Below are positions 8,521 to 17,685 of a stretch of 53,874 nucleotides of DNA, one piece after another. Location of the stretch: assembly GCA_937981665.1 (NCBI GenBank), contig CALJOJ010000044.1, forward strand, positions 1 through 53,874, in the 5' to 3' direction. The translations under genes were made by a program, and so were the position numbers. The notes beneath the pieces are model-generated. The model searched no databases, was not told where the DNA came from, and worked only from the letters and a program-made list of their open reading frames with translations. The DNA is from an uncultured Rubritalea sp. (lineage in GTDB: Bacteria; Verrucomicrobiota; Verrucomicrobiia; Verrucomicrobiales; Akkermansiaceae). The first letter of the stretch is position 1. Each line of letters starts with the position of its first letter.

Positions 8521-9141
8521 CTATTTCACCCCTCTAAACCCAGCCTCACAGAATGCCACAGCACCACTGAGGTAGTCTTCTCTATTCAGAGTTTCTTTCT
8601 TATTAGTCGCTCGCTCAGCAAAGCCGGAAAAGGATCTATACATGAAGACAGCCCCCGTTGAAAAAACCAGTTTCTTTAATATTTCTTTAACAGGCATTTC
8701 AGGCAAGTGCGCATTGATCGCTAAGCCAAAGATCTGATACATATCGCCGAATGACTCAAAGATTTTATCCGGCACCTGATAAGTTTCATCAGTAAGATAT
8801 TTAGCGATTAGACGCGAAATTATCCCGTAATTACCATGATGTTCTTCAGGTATCACTACTGGTCTAACAAAGGACTCGATAACATCTTGTAAGCTTACAT
8901 TTTCAAGACCCTCAGCTCTTTCACCCGCTTCCTTTAAAAGCTTTACCCGCTGTTTATTAATAGGAATGAGAACCTGTAAAACCACCTCTTGGATCAAACC
9001 CGACTTACCACCAAAATGATAACTTACTGAGGCAAGGTTTACGCCCGCATCATTAGTAATATCTCTAACAGAGACATTTTCAAAACCATCTATCGCAAAT
9101 AGTTTCATCGCAGAGCTAAAGATTTTTTCTCGCGTGCTCAT
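8521..9141 (-). CDS. TetR family transcriptional regulator (CecR/YbiH-like)
   Basis: This 206-residue protein has an N-terminal TetR helix-turn-helix (residues 1-55; recognition region SVRDITNDAGVNLASVSYHF) and an all-helical ligand-binding C-terminal domain. The arrangement and the FVRPV segment resemble the CecR/YbiH group, which controls drug-efflux genes. It starts two bases after the stop of the upstream pRiA4b-like gene, so the two form an operon. No transporter is adjacent, so its target is probably its own promoter and distant genes. Confidence 0.88.
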   Translation of the reverse strand: MSTREKIFSSAMKLFAIDGFENVSVRDITNDAGVNLASVSYHFGGKSGLIQEVVLQVLIPINKQRVKLLKEAGERAEGLENVSLQDVIESFVRPVVIPEEHHGNYGIISRLIAKYLTDETYQVPDKIFESFGDMYQIFGLAINAHLPEMPVKEILKKLVFSTGAVFMYRSFSGFAERATNKKETLNREDYLSGAVAFCEAGFRGVK

Positions 9142-9143
9142 AT

Positions 9144-9686
9144 TTATTTTAAAATTATTTCTACAGATTCTGAGTTAAAAGACTCCGGTTCGTAACCATC
9201 ATCCATCCACTCTATATCTCCTCCTAGAGCACTCATATAGCCCCATGCTCCACCGCAGTCTTCGGGGGGGCAAGCACGCTCACCCTCTAGACAATAAGCT
9301 GTTACACTTTTAGACTCTGACGTCTCTTCTTTCTTCTCGATGACTACTTCATGCACCCAGTCTTCTAGAAAATCATATCGATACAGCATCCTAAAAGGTA
9401 ACTTTCTACGATTAAAAAACTCATCCAAAGTCAAGTCAGACTCTTCAGCAAAAGAACCCTCAGCGAGAATATCATTATCCTTTGAACCAATCACGTTAGT
9501 CAGATTTTTTCCTTTGCCATAGCGAAACTCATGCTGTTCCTTATCCTCCCAGCCCATTGCCTGTTGAATAGCCAAATGTAGGTCAGCAAATGTCGCATTC
9601 CCTGACACATTTAACCTTCTCCATATCTGTGGAGATATTTCATAGATAAAGATTTTTATAGTAAATTTCTGGGAACTATTTAACAT
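9144..9686 (-). CDS. Plasmid pRiA4b ORF-3-like family protein
   Basis: This 180-residue protein matches the pRiA4b ORF-3 / IS1096 TnpR-like family along its length. Characteristic segments are IYEISPQIWRRLNVSG, FADLHLAIQQAMGWED, YRYDFLEDWVHEVV and CLEGERACPPEDCGGAWGY. The function of the family is unknown. It often occurs near mobile elements, but here it is followed at once by a TetR regulator in the same transcription unit. The 110 bp upstream are very AT-rich and probably contain the promoter. Confidence 0.9.
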   Translation of the reverse strand: MLNSSQKFTIKIFIYEISPQIWRRLNVSGNATFADLHLAIQQAMGWEDKEQHEFRYGKGKNLTNVIGSKDNDILAEGSFAEESDLTLDEFFNRRKLPFRMLYRYDFLEDWVHEVVIEKKEETSESKSVTAYCLEGERACPPEDCGGAWGYMSALGGDIEWMDDGYEPESFNSESVEIILK

Positions 9687-9799
9687 TAAAACTATTTAAT
9701 AAGATGAAAAAAAATTGTTAAGTAAAATATAAGTTGTACGTCAGATTTTATTGTATCTCTATTTGATAGTTAGTTTAAAATATCATAACATACCAGCAG

Positions 9800-10588
9800 T
9801 TACATTTTACCCGTTTCTATATAACTTCTAACCATATTCATTACCACTGAATCGTTGGCTATAAATGTATGATCAGCATCCACCACTCTAAAACACTGAG
9901 TGCCTGATAATTTTCCTTTATCTACTGACACTATCCCGTCATTAGATATATTTAATAAGGTTCTAAAGAATGGCAAACTACTTTTCTTGCCCATAATAAC
10001 AGCAGCATCCAATCCTTGCCGAAGTACATCTCCCTGCTTAGCCATATTTTCTGTACTAAGAAATTTTCCAGCTGGCCCTAATAATCCTTTTAATGGTCTC
10101 ATAGTAGACTTCCCTAGCCAGTCTACAATCTCACTTCCCTGATGAGGCGGAGCTAACATGACAACTCGCCCTATCTGACTAAACGCCTCCTCGTCTAATA
10201 AGTCGACCAGCTTTTTCGCCACCACTCCACCTAGAGAATGTGTCACGATATGTATTTTATGTCCTTTATCTAGATACGGTTGGATCTCCTTAATAATACT
10301 CTGCGCGAGATTATCTAAATCATAGCGAAACGAGGCGTAAGGAAGGTTTACTGTCATGTAACCTTCCTCATTAAGGTGTAAAGCTAGTGGTTGCATCGCT
10401 CTTACAGATCTCCACAAGCCGTGTAGTAAAATAACCACCTCATCATTCTTCACTTCATCCACACTTTCATTAATAATAGGTTTATCCCAAGGAAGCGGTG
10501 GTGTTAGCACACAAGAACGACTCACTAGATGCTTTGCCTTTCCTGCTGCCGCCGGCTTATTTGTCAGATTCATACTGCGAGTATACAC
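9800..10588 (-). CDS. Alpha/beta hydrolase, lipase-like (PGAP1/esterase type)
   Basis: About 262 residues. The fold shows the oxyanion-hole motif LLHGLW, the nucleophile elbow THSLGG (catalytic Ser), a probable acid in NDGIVSVD and a catalytic His in DADHTF. Substrates are probably acyl esters, and no signal peptide is evident. I chose GTG 10588 because CAGGAG lies five bases upstream. The longer ATG 10609 would run through that site, and ATG 10555 is a shorter alternative. Confidence 0.85.
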   Translation of the reverse strand: MYTRSMNLTNKPAAAGKAKHLVSRSCVLTPPLPWDKPIINESVDEVKNDEVVILLHGLWRSVRAMQPLALHLNEEGYMTVNLPYASFRYDLDNLAQSIIKEIQPYLDKGHKIHIVTHSLGGVVAKKLVDLLDEEAFSQIGRVVMLAPPHQGSEIVDWLGKSTMRPLKGLLGPAGKFLSTENMAKQGDVLRQGLDAAVIMGKKSSLPFFRTLLNISNDGIVSVDKGKLSGTQCFRVVDADHTFIANDSVVMNMVRSYIETGKM

Positions 10589-10686
10589 GAAATCTCCTGC
10601 TTCATGCATCGAATAAAAATATAGCGGTATCGACTAAATCAATGAATAACTATTCTAACCAACGCTCTGAAGTATTACATCGGTTT

Positions 10687-11091
10687 CTAACCGGTCAGAA
10701 AATACACCAAACTACTATAATAAGGAATGAGTACATAGCAGATAGAAATGAGCGTCAACATTACAGTAACGAATCTCAATTTCCTTATTAAGAGTAGAAC
10801 TGGAAAACAAATCACTACTAACTGACTGGTGAAGACAATCCCATCGACTCCGTTAAATCGACTCAATACACTCTCTTTCTCTGCCTCACTGGCATCTCTA
10901 TACTCGTTAATAAAATCATAGCAAACAGCTACAGCCGTAATACCTGCAGTGAGTATAAATACGAGTACCAAGAAACGTAATAACTCAGGCTGAGCCAATG
11001 ATTTTCTAACCAAGCCAAAAACAGCTACCCAGGCAATGCCCCATGCTGCACCTATAGCAATAAATCTAACTACATCGATGAATACATCCAT
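10687..11091 (-). CDS. Hypothetical four-helix membrane protein
   Basis: About 134 residues from ATG 11091 (MDVFIDVVRF); a nine-codon extension would need a TTG start. Four hydrophobic segments are visible, two before and two after a charged loop (EYRDASEAEKESVLSRFNG). The family is not recognised. It sits between the hydrolase and rsfS, reading in the same direction. Confidence 0.6.
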   Translation of the reverse strand: MDVFIDVVRFIAIGAAWGIAWVAVFGLVRKSLAQPELLRFLVLVFILTAGITAVAVCYDFINEYRDASEAEKESVLSRFNGVDGIVFTSQLVVICFPVLLLIRKLRFVTVMLTLISICYVLIPYYSSLVYFLTG

Positions 11092-11147
11092 GCTGTAACA
11101 AGTCTTTTTAGTGAACAATGATTACCAATCTAAAAAACGAATTGGAC

Positions 11148-11498
11148 CTAGCTTGCCCAATCTACTTCTTTAGCTGCACCCCAGAGATCTTCTAGCGCGT
11201 ATAGTTCACGCATATCTTCTAGCATCACGTGAACCATCACATTTACGTAATCGAGGACCACCCAGCGTGCATTTGGATTACCATCTGAGCTATGTGGTTG
11301 TTCTTTGAGCTGCTCATTAACATTAATACCAATGTCACGCATGATAGCCTTAAGATGCGGCATCGAAGTACCCGAACACACTACTATGAAGTCTGTGATA
11401 GGAGAAACCCCAGTCAAGTCCAACACTCTGATGTTCTCTGCTTTGTTTTCGTCTGCTGCGAGCGCGCATGCTTTTGCCAATTCTAGTCCTGCTGCCAT
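11148..11498 (-). CDS. rsfS: Ribosomal silencing factor RsfS
   Basis: This 116-residue protein binds ribosomal protein L14 and blocks subunit joining when nutrients are scarce. It matches the RsfS/YbeB/Iojap family: LDLTGVSPITDFIVVCSGTS, then WVVLDYVNVMVHVMLEDMRELYALEDLWG. In many genomes it lies beside nadD, which is not here. Confidence 0.95.
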   Translation of the reverse strand: MAAGLELAKACALAADENKAENIRVLDLTGVSPITDFIVVCSGTSMPHLKAIMRDIGINVNEQLKEQPHSSDGNPNARWVVLDYVNVMVHVMLEDMRELYALEDLWGAAKEVDWAS

Positions 11499-11631
11499 CT
11501 TTATCTATTATAAGGGATTTGGTGTTAACAATCAGTGTAAAAAACTATAATGAGAACACTTATTGAAATTTCTTATCTAACTCACTTCCCCGATACCACC
11601 TACAACTAGTGGATTAGAAATAGAAATGAAG

Positions 11632-11707
11632 TGGTGGAGCATAGCGGAATCGAACCGCTGACCTCCTGCATGCCATGCAGGCGCTCTACCAATTGAGCTA
11701 ATGCCCC
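11632..11707 (-). tRNA. tRNA-Ala (GGC)
   Basis: A 76-nt cloverleaf read on the minus strand. The acceptor stem is GGGGCAT/ATGCTCC with one G-U pair, the D arm GCTC/GAGC, the anticodon stem CCTGC/GCAGG with loop ATGGCAT (anticodon GGC), and the T arm GCGGTTCGATTCCGC. The 3' CCA is encoded. Confidence 0.96.
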
Positions 11708-11942
11708 TCTTCACTGAACACCAAGTCCTTTTCCTAAAGGACTCAGAGTGTGCTAGATGCAGTTCGGAATTATCCCCTACTAACCAGCTTTGCAAGAATT
11801 TTCTAATAATATTTCTATTCAATTGACTGAGTAAGCACACCTATAAGCTTACCTCTCTGAACATTAAATCTATGCTTAGAAAAAGTCTCATTATCCATGT
11901 CTTTAGGCTTGCATAACGACATCTTTTAGAGTTGTCTCCTTC

Positions 11943-13397
11943 ATGGCAGAGATTTCTCTAGGACTTTCATTTGACGACGTTCTTCTCGTTCCCCAGCACA
12001 GTGCTGTTATCCCGAACGAGACGAAAATCACTTCATGGCTCACGAAGAACATTGGGCTCAATATCCCAGTTGTTTCAGCAGCGATGGACTCCGTATCCGA
12101 AGCTGAGCTAGCAATGGCGCTCGCTCGCGAAGGTGGCATTGGCGTGATTCACCGTAATAACACCATCGAGGAACAAGCTGCGATGGTGTCTAAAGTGAAG
12201 CGCTCAGAAAACGCAGTCATCCAGGACCCATACACAGTAACTAAAGACATGAACGTGGCGCAGATCCGCCAGATCATGAATGAAGAAGGTTTCGCTGGTT
12301 TCCCTGTAGTAAATGAAGGCAACGCGCTCGAGGGTATGGTCACTGAACGTGACGTGAGACACAGTGCTAACGAGACTCGTAAAGTCTCTGAGGTCATGAC
12401 TCCTCTTGAAAAGCTGGTGACTGCTCCAGCAAATACCACTATCGAAGAAGCACGCCGCATCTTATATGTAAACCGTATAGAAAAACTTCCACTCGTAAAT
12501 TCTGACGGCACACTCTCTGGACTCATCACTGGTGCGGACATTGAGAAACGTCTCCTATTCACTAGTGCAGCTAAAGACTCTAACGGCCAGCTCCGCTGTG
12601 GTGCTGCTGTAGGACCTGGACCAGAATGTGTAGCACGCGCTAAAGCTCTTATCGAATCTGGTGTAGACGCTCTCTTCATTGATGCCGCTACTGGTCACAC
12701 TAGCCGCGTCATGGATGTCATCACCACTCTTCGTGAGCTAGGCGACACTCCCATCGTCGCAGGAAATGTAGTCACTGCTAAGGGTGCTGAAGACCTCGTC
12801 AACGCTGGCGCATCTGCAGTTAAAGTAGGAGTTGGACCTGGCTCCATCTGCACTACACGAGTAGTCGCAGGTGTAGGAATGCCACAGTTCACAGCGATCC
12901 AGAATGTAGCAAGCTACTGCCGAGATAGAGGCGTAGCAGTCATCGCAGACGGTGGCATCCGCTATTCTGGTGACGTCGTAAAAGCGATGGCCGCTGGTGC
13001 AGACCTCGTCATGCTCGGCTCACTCCTCGCTGGCACACGTGAGTCACCTGGTAACATGGTTCACTCACAAGGCAGAAGATTTAAATCCTACCGTGGCATG
13101 GGCTCACTCGGAGCAATGAAAAAAGGCTCTAAAGACCGCTACAGCCAAAATGCTTCCGGCAAAATGGTAGCGGAAGGTGTAGAAGGACGTGTGCCATATA
13201 AAGGCCCACTTTCAGACGTTGTCTTCCAGCTCATGGGTGGACTCAAGTCTGGTCTAGGCTATGTCGGCGCAAACACGCTCGATGAACTTCGCGAGCGCGC
13301 TATCTTTACTCAGATCACCGCTGGTGGCCTCCGTGAATCGCACGCACACGATATCACCATCACCGAGGAACCAACCAACTATCAGCCACTCAGCTAA
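11943..13397 (+). CDS. guaB: Inosine-5'-monophosphate dehydrogenase
   Basis: This 484-residue enzyme oxidises IMP to XMP with NAD+, the first step toward GMP. The TIM-barrel start [10 protein letters not shown] is followed by a CBS-domain pair (about residues 90-205), the catalytic loop GSICTTR with Cys303, and the mobile flap region near RYSQNA...EG. The full family length is present. guaA follows 87 bp downstream but is separated by a strong terminator. The start has no evident Shine-Dalgarno sequence. Confidence 0.97.
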   Translation: MAEISLGLSFDDVLLVPQHSAVIPNETKITSWLTKNIGLNIPVVSAAMDSVSEAELAMALAREGGIGVIHRNNTIEEQAAMVSKVKRSENAVIQDPYTVTKDMNVAQIRQIMNEEGFAGFPVVNEGNALEGMVTERDVRHSANETRKVSEVMTPLEKLVTAPANTTIEEARRILYVNRIEKLPLVNSDGTLSGLITGADIEKRLLFTSAAKDSNGQLRCGAAVGPGPECVARAKALIESGVDALFIDAATGHTSRVMDVITTLRELGDTPIVAGNVVTAKGAEDLVNAGASAVKVGVGPGSICTTRVVAGVGMPQFTAIQNVASYCRDRGVAVIADGGIRYSGDVVKAMAAGADLVMLGSLLAGTRESPGNMVHSQGRRFKSYRGMGSLGAMKKGSKDRYSQNASGKMVAEGVEGRVPYKGPLSDVVFQLMGGLKSGLGYVGANTLDELRERAIFTQITAGGLRESHAHDITITEEPTNYQPLS

Positions 13398-13420
13398 CTA
13401 ACACATCACTTTATACTAGC

Positions 13421-13464
13421 GGCTATGGCAATTCACATTGATTGCCATAGCCACTCTTTTTTTT
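13421..13464 (+). terminator. Strong rho-independent terminator after guaB
   Basis: A perfect 12-bp stem, GGCTATGGCAAT (13421-13432) with ATTGCCATAGCC (13441-13452), with an 8-nt loop is followed by a T run to 13464. It separates guaB from guaA, so guaA must rely on read-through or a promoter overlapping this region. Confidence 0.93.
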
Positions 13465-13484
13465 ACTAACACGCCTTATTTACT

Positions 13485-15008
13485 ATGCAGGAAATAAATC
13501 ACGTAGCCGTCCTCGACTTCGGCTCCCAATACACCCAACTCATCGTCCGCCGCGTTCGTGAACTCGGATGCTTTGCAAAACTCTATCAGCCAGAAAACCT
13601 CGCCGACATTGGCAAGCCCAACGCCATCATCCTATCCGGTGGACCATCATCCACTAGCGATGAAGACGCTCCTGACATCGACTTTGATATACTAAAATCA
13701 TACAACGTCCCAGTACTCGGAGTTTGTTACGGTATGCAACTACTCAACATAAAGTTCGGAGGTTCTGTAAAATCTAGTAATCACCGTGAGTATGGCCAGG
13801 CAAGTCTATTCCCTGTCGCTACCGAAGGTCTCTACGATGGCATTTCTGAAGAAAGTCAAGTCTGGATGAGCCACTCAGACACCGTCGATAACCTTCCAGA
13901 AAACTGCACCGTCATCGCCAAAAACCAGCACGGTACACCAGTTTCCCTAAAATGGGGCGAATCCTTCTACGGTATTCAGTACCACCCAGAAGTAACCCAC
14001 TCGCATGAAGGCACTCAGATCCTCAAGAACTTCCTTGATACCGCAGATGAACTAGCCGCATTTAAGATCGAAGATTTCAAGAAAGAACTCATCGATGGTA
14101 TCCGTGAGAAATGTGGGAACAAAAAAGTAGTCTGTGGTGTCTCAGGTGGCGTAGACTCAACAGTCCTCGCAGTACTTCTCAATGAAGCTGGCGTTAACGT
14201 TCAGGCGATCTACGTAGACCAAGGCCTCATGCGTAAGAACGAGACAGCTGAAGTAGAAGCCAACTTTAAACGCATGAACGTCCCAATCACTGTCGTTGAT
14301 GCTTCCGAAAGATTCCTGACAGCACTCGCTGGTGAGGCTGACCCAGAGAAAAAACGTAAGATCATAGGAAATCTATTCATCGATGTCTTCTGGGATGCCG
14401 TTGGTGATGCTGAAATGCTAGCTCAAGGCACACTCTACCCTGACGTCATTGAGTCAGCTTCTAACGAGAACTCAAAAGCATCTACCATCAAGACACACCA
14501 TAACCGCGTAGACCGCATCCTAGAAATGCAAAAACAAGGTAAAGTGTTAGAACCACTCGCGGAGCTCTTCAAAGACGAAGTCCGTGAACTAGGTGCGACC
14601 ATGGGAATAGACCAGGATATACTCAACCGTCACCCATTCCCTGGCCCAGGCCTCGCAGTACGGTGCCCAGGTGATATCACCAAGGAGAAGCTAGACATCA
14701 TCCGTGACTGTGATGCCATTTTCATCCAGGAGCTAAAGGAAAGCGGCTGGTACAACAAAACATGGCAAGCATACGCTGGACTCATTCCAGTGAAGACAGT
14801 CGGAGTCAAAGGCGACGAACGCAGCTATGAATTTGCAACTAATCTTCGAGCAGTCATTTCAGAAGATGCTATGACAGCAGACTGGGTAGACCTACCTACT
14901 CCACTCCTGAGAAAAGTATCTAGCCGTATTCTCAACGAAGTCGACGGTATCAACCGCGTCCTTTACGATATCTCAAGCAAACCACCAGCATCCATCGAGT
15001 GGGAGTAA
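13485..15008 (+). CDS. guaA: GMP synthase (glutamine-hydrolysing)
   Basis: This 507-residue enzyme aminates XMP to GMP. The N-terminal class I glutamine amidotransferase has GVCYGMQ (nucleophile Cys81) and the His-Glu pair in YHPEV. The ATP pyrophosphatase domain has SGGVDS (from S220). The C-terminal dimerisation domain ends in the family signature SSKPPASIEWE. It works directly after GuaB in the pathway. No Shine-Dalgarno sequence is seen, and only 20 bp separate it from the guaB terminator. Confidence 0.97.
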   Translation: MQEINHVAVLDFGSQYTQLIVRRVRELGCFAKLYQPENLADIGKPNAIILSGGPSSTSDEDAPDIDFDILKSYNVPVLGVCYGMQLLNIKFGGSVKSSNHREYGQASLFPVATEGLYDGISEESQVWMSHSDTVDNLPENCTVIAKNQHGTPVSLKWGESFYGIQYHPEVTHSHEGTQILKNFLDTADELAAFKIEDFKKELIDGIREKCGNKKVVCGVSGGVDSTVLAVLLNEAGVNVQAIYVDQGLMRKNETAEVEANFKRMNVPITVVDASERFLTALAGEADPEKKRKIIGNLFIDVFWDAVGDAEMLAQGTLYPDVIESASNENSKASTIKTHHNRVDRILEMQKQGKVLEPLAELFKDEVRELGATMGIDQDILNRHPFPGPGLAVRCPGDITKEKLDIIRDCDAIFIQELKESGWYNKTWQAYAGLIPVKTVGVKGDERSYEFATNLRAVISEDAMTADWVDLPTPLLRKVSSRILNEVDGINRVLYDISSKPPASIEWE

Positions 15009-15040
15009 TCCTCAAAGTGCTCTAATAAACAATTCTAATC

Positions 15041-15077
15041 ATTGGCATCTAACGCAAAGTTAGGTGCCAATTTTTTT
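15041..15077 (+). terminator. Rho-independent terminator after guaA
   Basis: ATTGGCATCTAAC (15041-15053) pairs with GTTAGGTGCCAAT (15059-15071) over 13 bp with one G-U pair and a 5-nt loop, followed by seven T. Confidence 0.92.
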
Positions 15078-15092
15078 GTCGGAGAGTAGTGA

Positions 15093-15401
15093 TTATAGCT
15101 CCGTCGAAGAAGGCTTCACATTCTTTTGACGGTATCCATCTACTGCAATAATTTGCACATAAAAAGTAATCTGTTCTCTAGCCTCAGCCGCATCCATCAG
15201 CTTAAAAATATCCTTCCAGTGGCAAGCCTTAGCCTCCTCCTTAGTATCACCGAACTTACATGCGAAGTCCCAGAAGTCCACACCTTCAGGTAGCTGCTTA
15301 CTACGTTCACGCTTGAGGTATTTATTGATCGTAGATTTTGTAGCCTCGATCTGGCGCGCTAACTTAACCTTAGGTTTATCAAGTGTGAATATAGTTCTCA
15401 T
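15093..15401 (-). CDS. DUF6172-like conserved protein
   Basis: About 102 residues from ATG 15401 (MRTIFTLDKPKVK). An open frame continues upstream, but it lacks the family pattern. The motif order (lysine-rich start, YLKRERSK, LPEGVDFWDFACKFG, and a C-terminal beta segment) fits what I recall of DUF6172, a short protein of unknown function. It is likely cytoplasmic. It converges on guaA, and the guaA terminator lies between them. Confidence 0.7.
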   Translation of the reverse strand: MRTIFTLDKPKVKLARQIEATKSTINKYLKRERSKQLPEGVDFWDFACKFGDTKEEAKACHWKDIFKLMDAAEAREQITFYVQIIAVDGYRQKNVKPSSTEL

Positions 15402-15555
15402 GAGTGTATTAGATAATCTACCTTTCAAAAGGCAGATCCACTGTCTACTCAGGTATCTACAGAAAGTCAACAACCTCCCCACCTCATATCCAGCATCAAA
15501 TAATAACAAAATCATAAACTCGGCTAGCCAATTAAATTATGCTACCCACTAAACA

Positions 15556-16050
15556 ATGAACAATAGCTTTGTAGCCATCGACTTTGAAACCGCTACCTTC
15601 TCGAGAAACAGCGCCTGCGCTGTGGGGATAGTTACCGTGGAAAATGGTATCATCACCGATCGCTACTACACGTTGATCAAGCCCCCTAACAACGAATATT
15701 TCGACAAATGTATCGCAGTACATGGTATTCGTCCTGCAGATACTCGAAACGCCCTAACATTCGAAGAAGTCTTCCCCGAGCTACTCAGTCGCCTAAAAGG
15801 AAAGATCATCGTAGCTCATAATGAACAGTTCGATCGATCCGTAATGAAAGCCTGCGTAAATGAGCTAAACCAGATACTCACCCCACTAGATCTAGACTCA
15901 CACTGGGAATGCACATTAAAAATATACAGAAAAAAAGGATACAAGCCCTGTAGATTAAGCGACTGCTGCAAGGCACTAGGCATTGAGCTAGATCATCACC
16001 AAGCCCTGTCCGATGCCGAAGCATGTGCAAAACTTTATCTGAGAAAGTAA
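15556..16050 (+). CDS. DEDD-family 3'-5' exonuclease (DnaQ/epsilon-like)
   Basis: This 164-residue, single-domain protein has ExoI DFET (aspartate and glutamate of the metal site), ExoII-like region VAHNEQFDRSV, and ExoIII HQALSDAEAC. These are the metal-binding residues of the DnaQ family. Being a free-standing domain, it may act in DNA repair or RNA turnover rather than as replicative proofreading subunit. Its 3' flank holds mobile-element debris. Confidence 0.9.
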   Translation: MNNSFVAIDFETATFSRNSACAVGIVTVENGIITDRYYTLIKPPNNEYFDKCIAVHGIRPADTRNALTFEEVFPELLSRLKGKIIVAHNEQFDRSVMKACVNELNQILTPLDLDSHWECTLKIYRKKGYKPCRLSDCCKALGIELDHHQALSDAEACAKLYLRK

Positions 16051-16100
16051 ATACCCTATGAATTAATTAGTCTTATTGAGATTCATAACGGCAGGCTATA

Positions 16101-16175
16101 CAATTTCTAGTTTAAAATAGGGCTTAAATAATTTCTAAATAGCGTTTAGTTCAGAGCGAATATACGAGTTACTAA
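16101..16175 (-). repeat. Dispersed inverted repeat, copy 2 (isolated transposase tail remnant)
   Basis: This is the reverse complement of 97-171 with a handful of mismatches. On the minus strand it still encodes SNSYIRSELNAI and a stop. Upstream transposase sequence is absent, so this is a relic rather than an intact insertion sequence. Confidence 0.8.
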
Positions 16176-16202
16176 CCCCCATATTTACTAACCCCCATAT
16201 TT
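16171..16202. repeat. Perfect 16-bp tandem duplication
   Basis: ACTAACCCCCATATTT occurs twice without a gap (16171-16186, 16187-16202), exactly where homology to the transposase tail ends. It looks like a deletion or repair scar. Confidence 0.85.
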
Positions 16203-16309
16203 CATCTTAAAAAATACGCTCGTTAGTTGGAACCTTTATTGCTAAAGGACGCGAAGTAGGTACACCAGCTTAAAGACTTTTGAAATAGTCTAACCTGTCT
16301 AGTCTATCA

Positions 16310-17281
16310 CTACCGCTCTATTTCCACCCCTACATGCTGGGTGTCAGGTAGAATATACTTCTCTATCTCGACTCTCACATTAGCTACAGAAAATTCTGTT
16401 AATACGACATTAGCAAGATCTTCTGCCAGCGTCTCGATGAGCTTACGTGGTCTCTCTAGCGCCACGGTCTTCAGCCTCAATGCGACTTGATAGTAATCTA
16501 CCCCGCCTGCTATCTCATCTGCTAATGCTCCAAAATTCACTTCTGGTATCATATCCACATGTACTTTGAGCACTTGTTGATCCGCACGCTCTTCATCCGG
16601 CACGCCAATCAATGTGGGCAGTTCTAGCCCACGAATTTTCACCGTATCTGGCTTCTGCACAGATAGCTTCAGCATCCCTTGCAGAACCGATAAATCCTTC
16701 ACCATTATATCTGGCTCAGAGCTGCCTAACAGCTCAGCGTGATTATATCCAGTAAGGACACCGATACTCATAACCCCTGCATGATGAGCAGTCTCTACGT
16801 CATGAGTCATATCACCCACAAAAACCGTATTCCCACGTCCCATTCCATGCTTATCCATCATCTCACCTATCACCTCACGCTTATCTAACACACCCGCGTA
16901 GGTTTCTTCAAAATAACGATCAAGACCAAGGATCTTCGCCTGCGCCTCAAACCCCTGCTCATCCATACTACTCAGAATATAAAGCTTACAGCCATTCGCC
17001 TTCAGCGCATCGAGAAATTCCTGAGCATACGGTAACACCGGCACCTTTATCCTTGAGTCAGCGAAGCCCTTACGGAAATGGTTCTCCACCTCTTCCATAG
17101 GCGCATCTGGTAAATAGCGCTTATAGAAGAGATCATACGGCAGTGTGAACTCCTTACGAAATGTTTCACGATCCATCGTAGGTTTACCATACTTCTTAAG
17201 CACATAGTTAGTCGCATCCAGCACGATGCCCATGTCATCCACCAAGGTACCAGACCAGTCAAAAATCCAATGCTTCTTCAT
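16310..17281 (-). CDS. Fusion of a HAD-type phosphatase and dihydroneopterin aldolase (FolB)
   Basis: This 323-residue protein has two enzymes. Residues 1-205 are a HAD hydrolase of the phosphoglycolate-phosphatase shape: motif I DWSGT (Asp8, with Ser10 where most have a second Asp), motif II LSS, a motif III Lys near 134, and motif IV GDMTHD (157-161). Residues 213-323 are a FolB domain (RGLELPTLIGVPDEER with the Glu, IEK with the Lys, GVEIER end), which splits dihydroneopterin to 6-hydroxymethyldihydropterin in folate synthesis. The folate pathway needs dephosphorylation of dihydroneopterin phosphate just before FolB, so the HAD half could supply that step; this is inference. Its start overlaps the stop of the DciA-like gene (ATGA). 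Confidence 0.9.
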   Translation of the reverse strand: MKKHWIFDWSGTLVDDMGIVLDATNYVLKKYGKPTMDRETFRKEFTLPYDLFYKRYLPDAPMEEVENHFRKGFADSRIKVPVLPYAQEFLDALKANGCKLYILSSMDEQGFEAQAKILGLDRYFEETYAGVLDKREVIGEMMDKHGMGRGNTVFVGDMTHDVETAHHAGVMSIGVLTGYNHAELLGSSEPDIMVKDLSVLQGMLKLSVQKPDTVKIRGLELPTLIGVPDEERADQQVLKVHVDMIPEVNFGALADEIAGGVDYYQVALRLKTVALERPRKLIETLAEDLANVVLTEFSVANVRVEIEKYILPDTQHVGVEIER

Positions 17282-17685
17282 ACTTTAAGAATAATACGTT
17301 TAATCACACCAGCACCTAGCTCAGCTTTAAAATTTTGCAACAACTTGCCCTTCATTTGCTCTAACTGAAACCTTAATGCTGGCTGCACCACACGCAGCAC
17401 GAGCACCCCACTCTTCAGTGACTCAGGCTTCGAGTTCTTCGAAATGAAATCTCCAGCCACCTTCGCCCACGCGTCCAGTAGCTGCTTTTCCTCTAGGGCA
17501 CCACTTGCGCCCACTTCTTCTAGCAGTCCAGCAAGAAACCTCCCCGCATGGTTGATGTTTCTTTTTGGATCCTTTACCGGATCCCCATGGCGCCACTGCC
17601 TGAGTGCCAAAGCTCGCAACCACTCCACGGAGTGCGAACCCTGATCTTTATGTTTTGAATAAGGTCTTCTGGATCTTTTATCCAT
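17278..17685 (-). CDS. DUF721 / DciA-like protein
   Basis: About 135 residues from ATG 17685 (MDKRSRRPYSK); a start five codons earlier is possible. The C-terminal part matches DUF721 (LLDAWAKVAGDFISKNSKPESLKSGVLVLRVVQPALRFQLEQ), the family of the DnaB helicase loader DciA. A basic N terminus is usual for DciA. It lies between ferredoxin and the HAD-FolB fusion with both junctions overlapping, so the three genes are translated together. Whether it truly loads helicase is unproven. Confidence 0.8.
   Translation of the reverse strand: MDKRSRRPYSKHKDQGSHSVEWLRALALRQWRHGDPVKDPKRNINHAGRFLAGLLEEVGASGALEEKQLLDAWAKVAGDFISKNSKPESLKSGVLVLRVVQPALRFQLEQMKGKLLQNFKAELGAGVIKRIILKV

Noticed and set aside
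11841-11942. Purine or other riboswitch upstream of guaB
   Set aside because: The short leader lacks a recognisable aptamer; only 100 bp separate it from the tRNA-side ORF.
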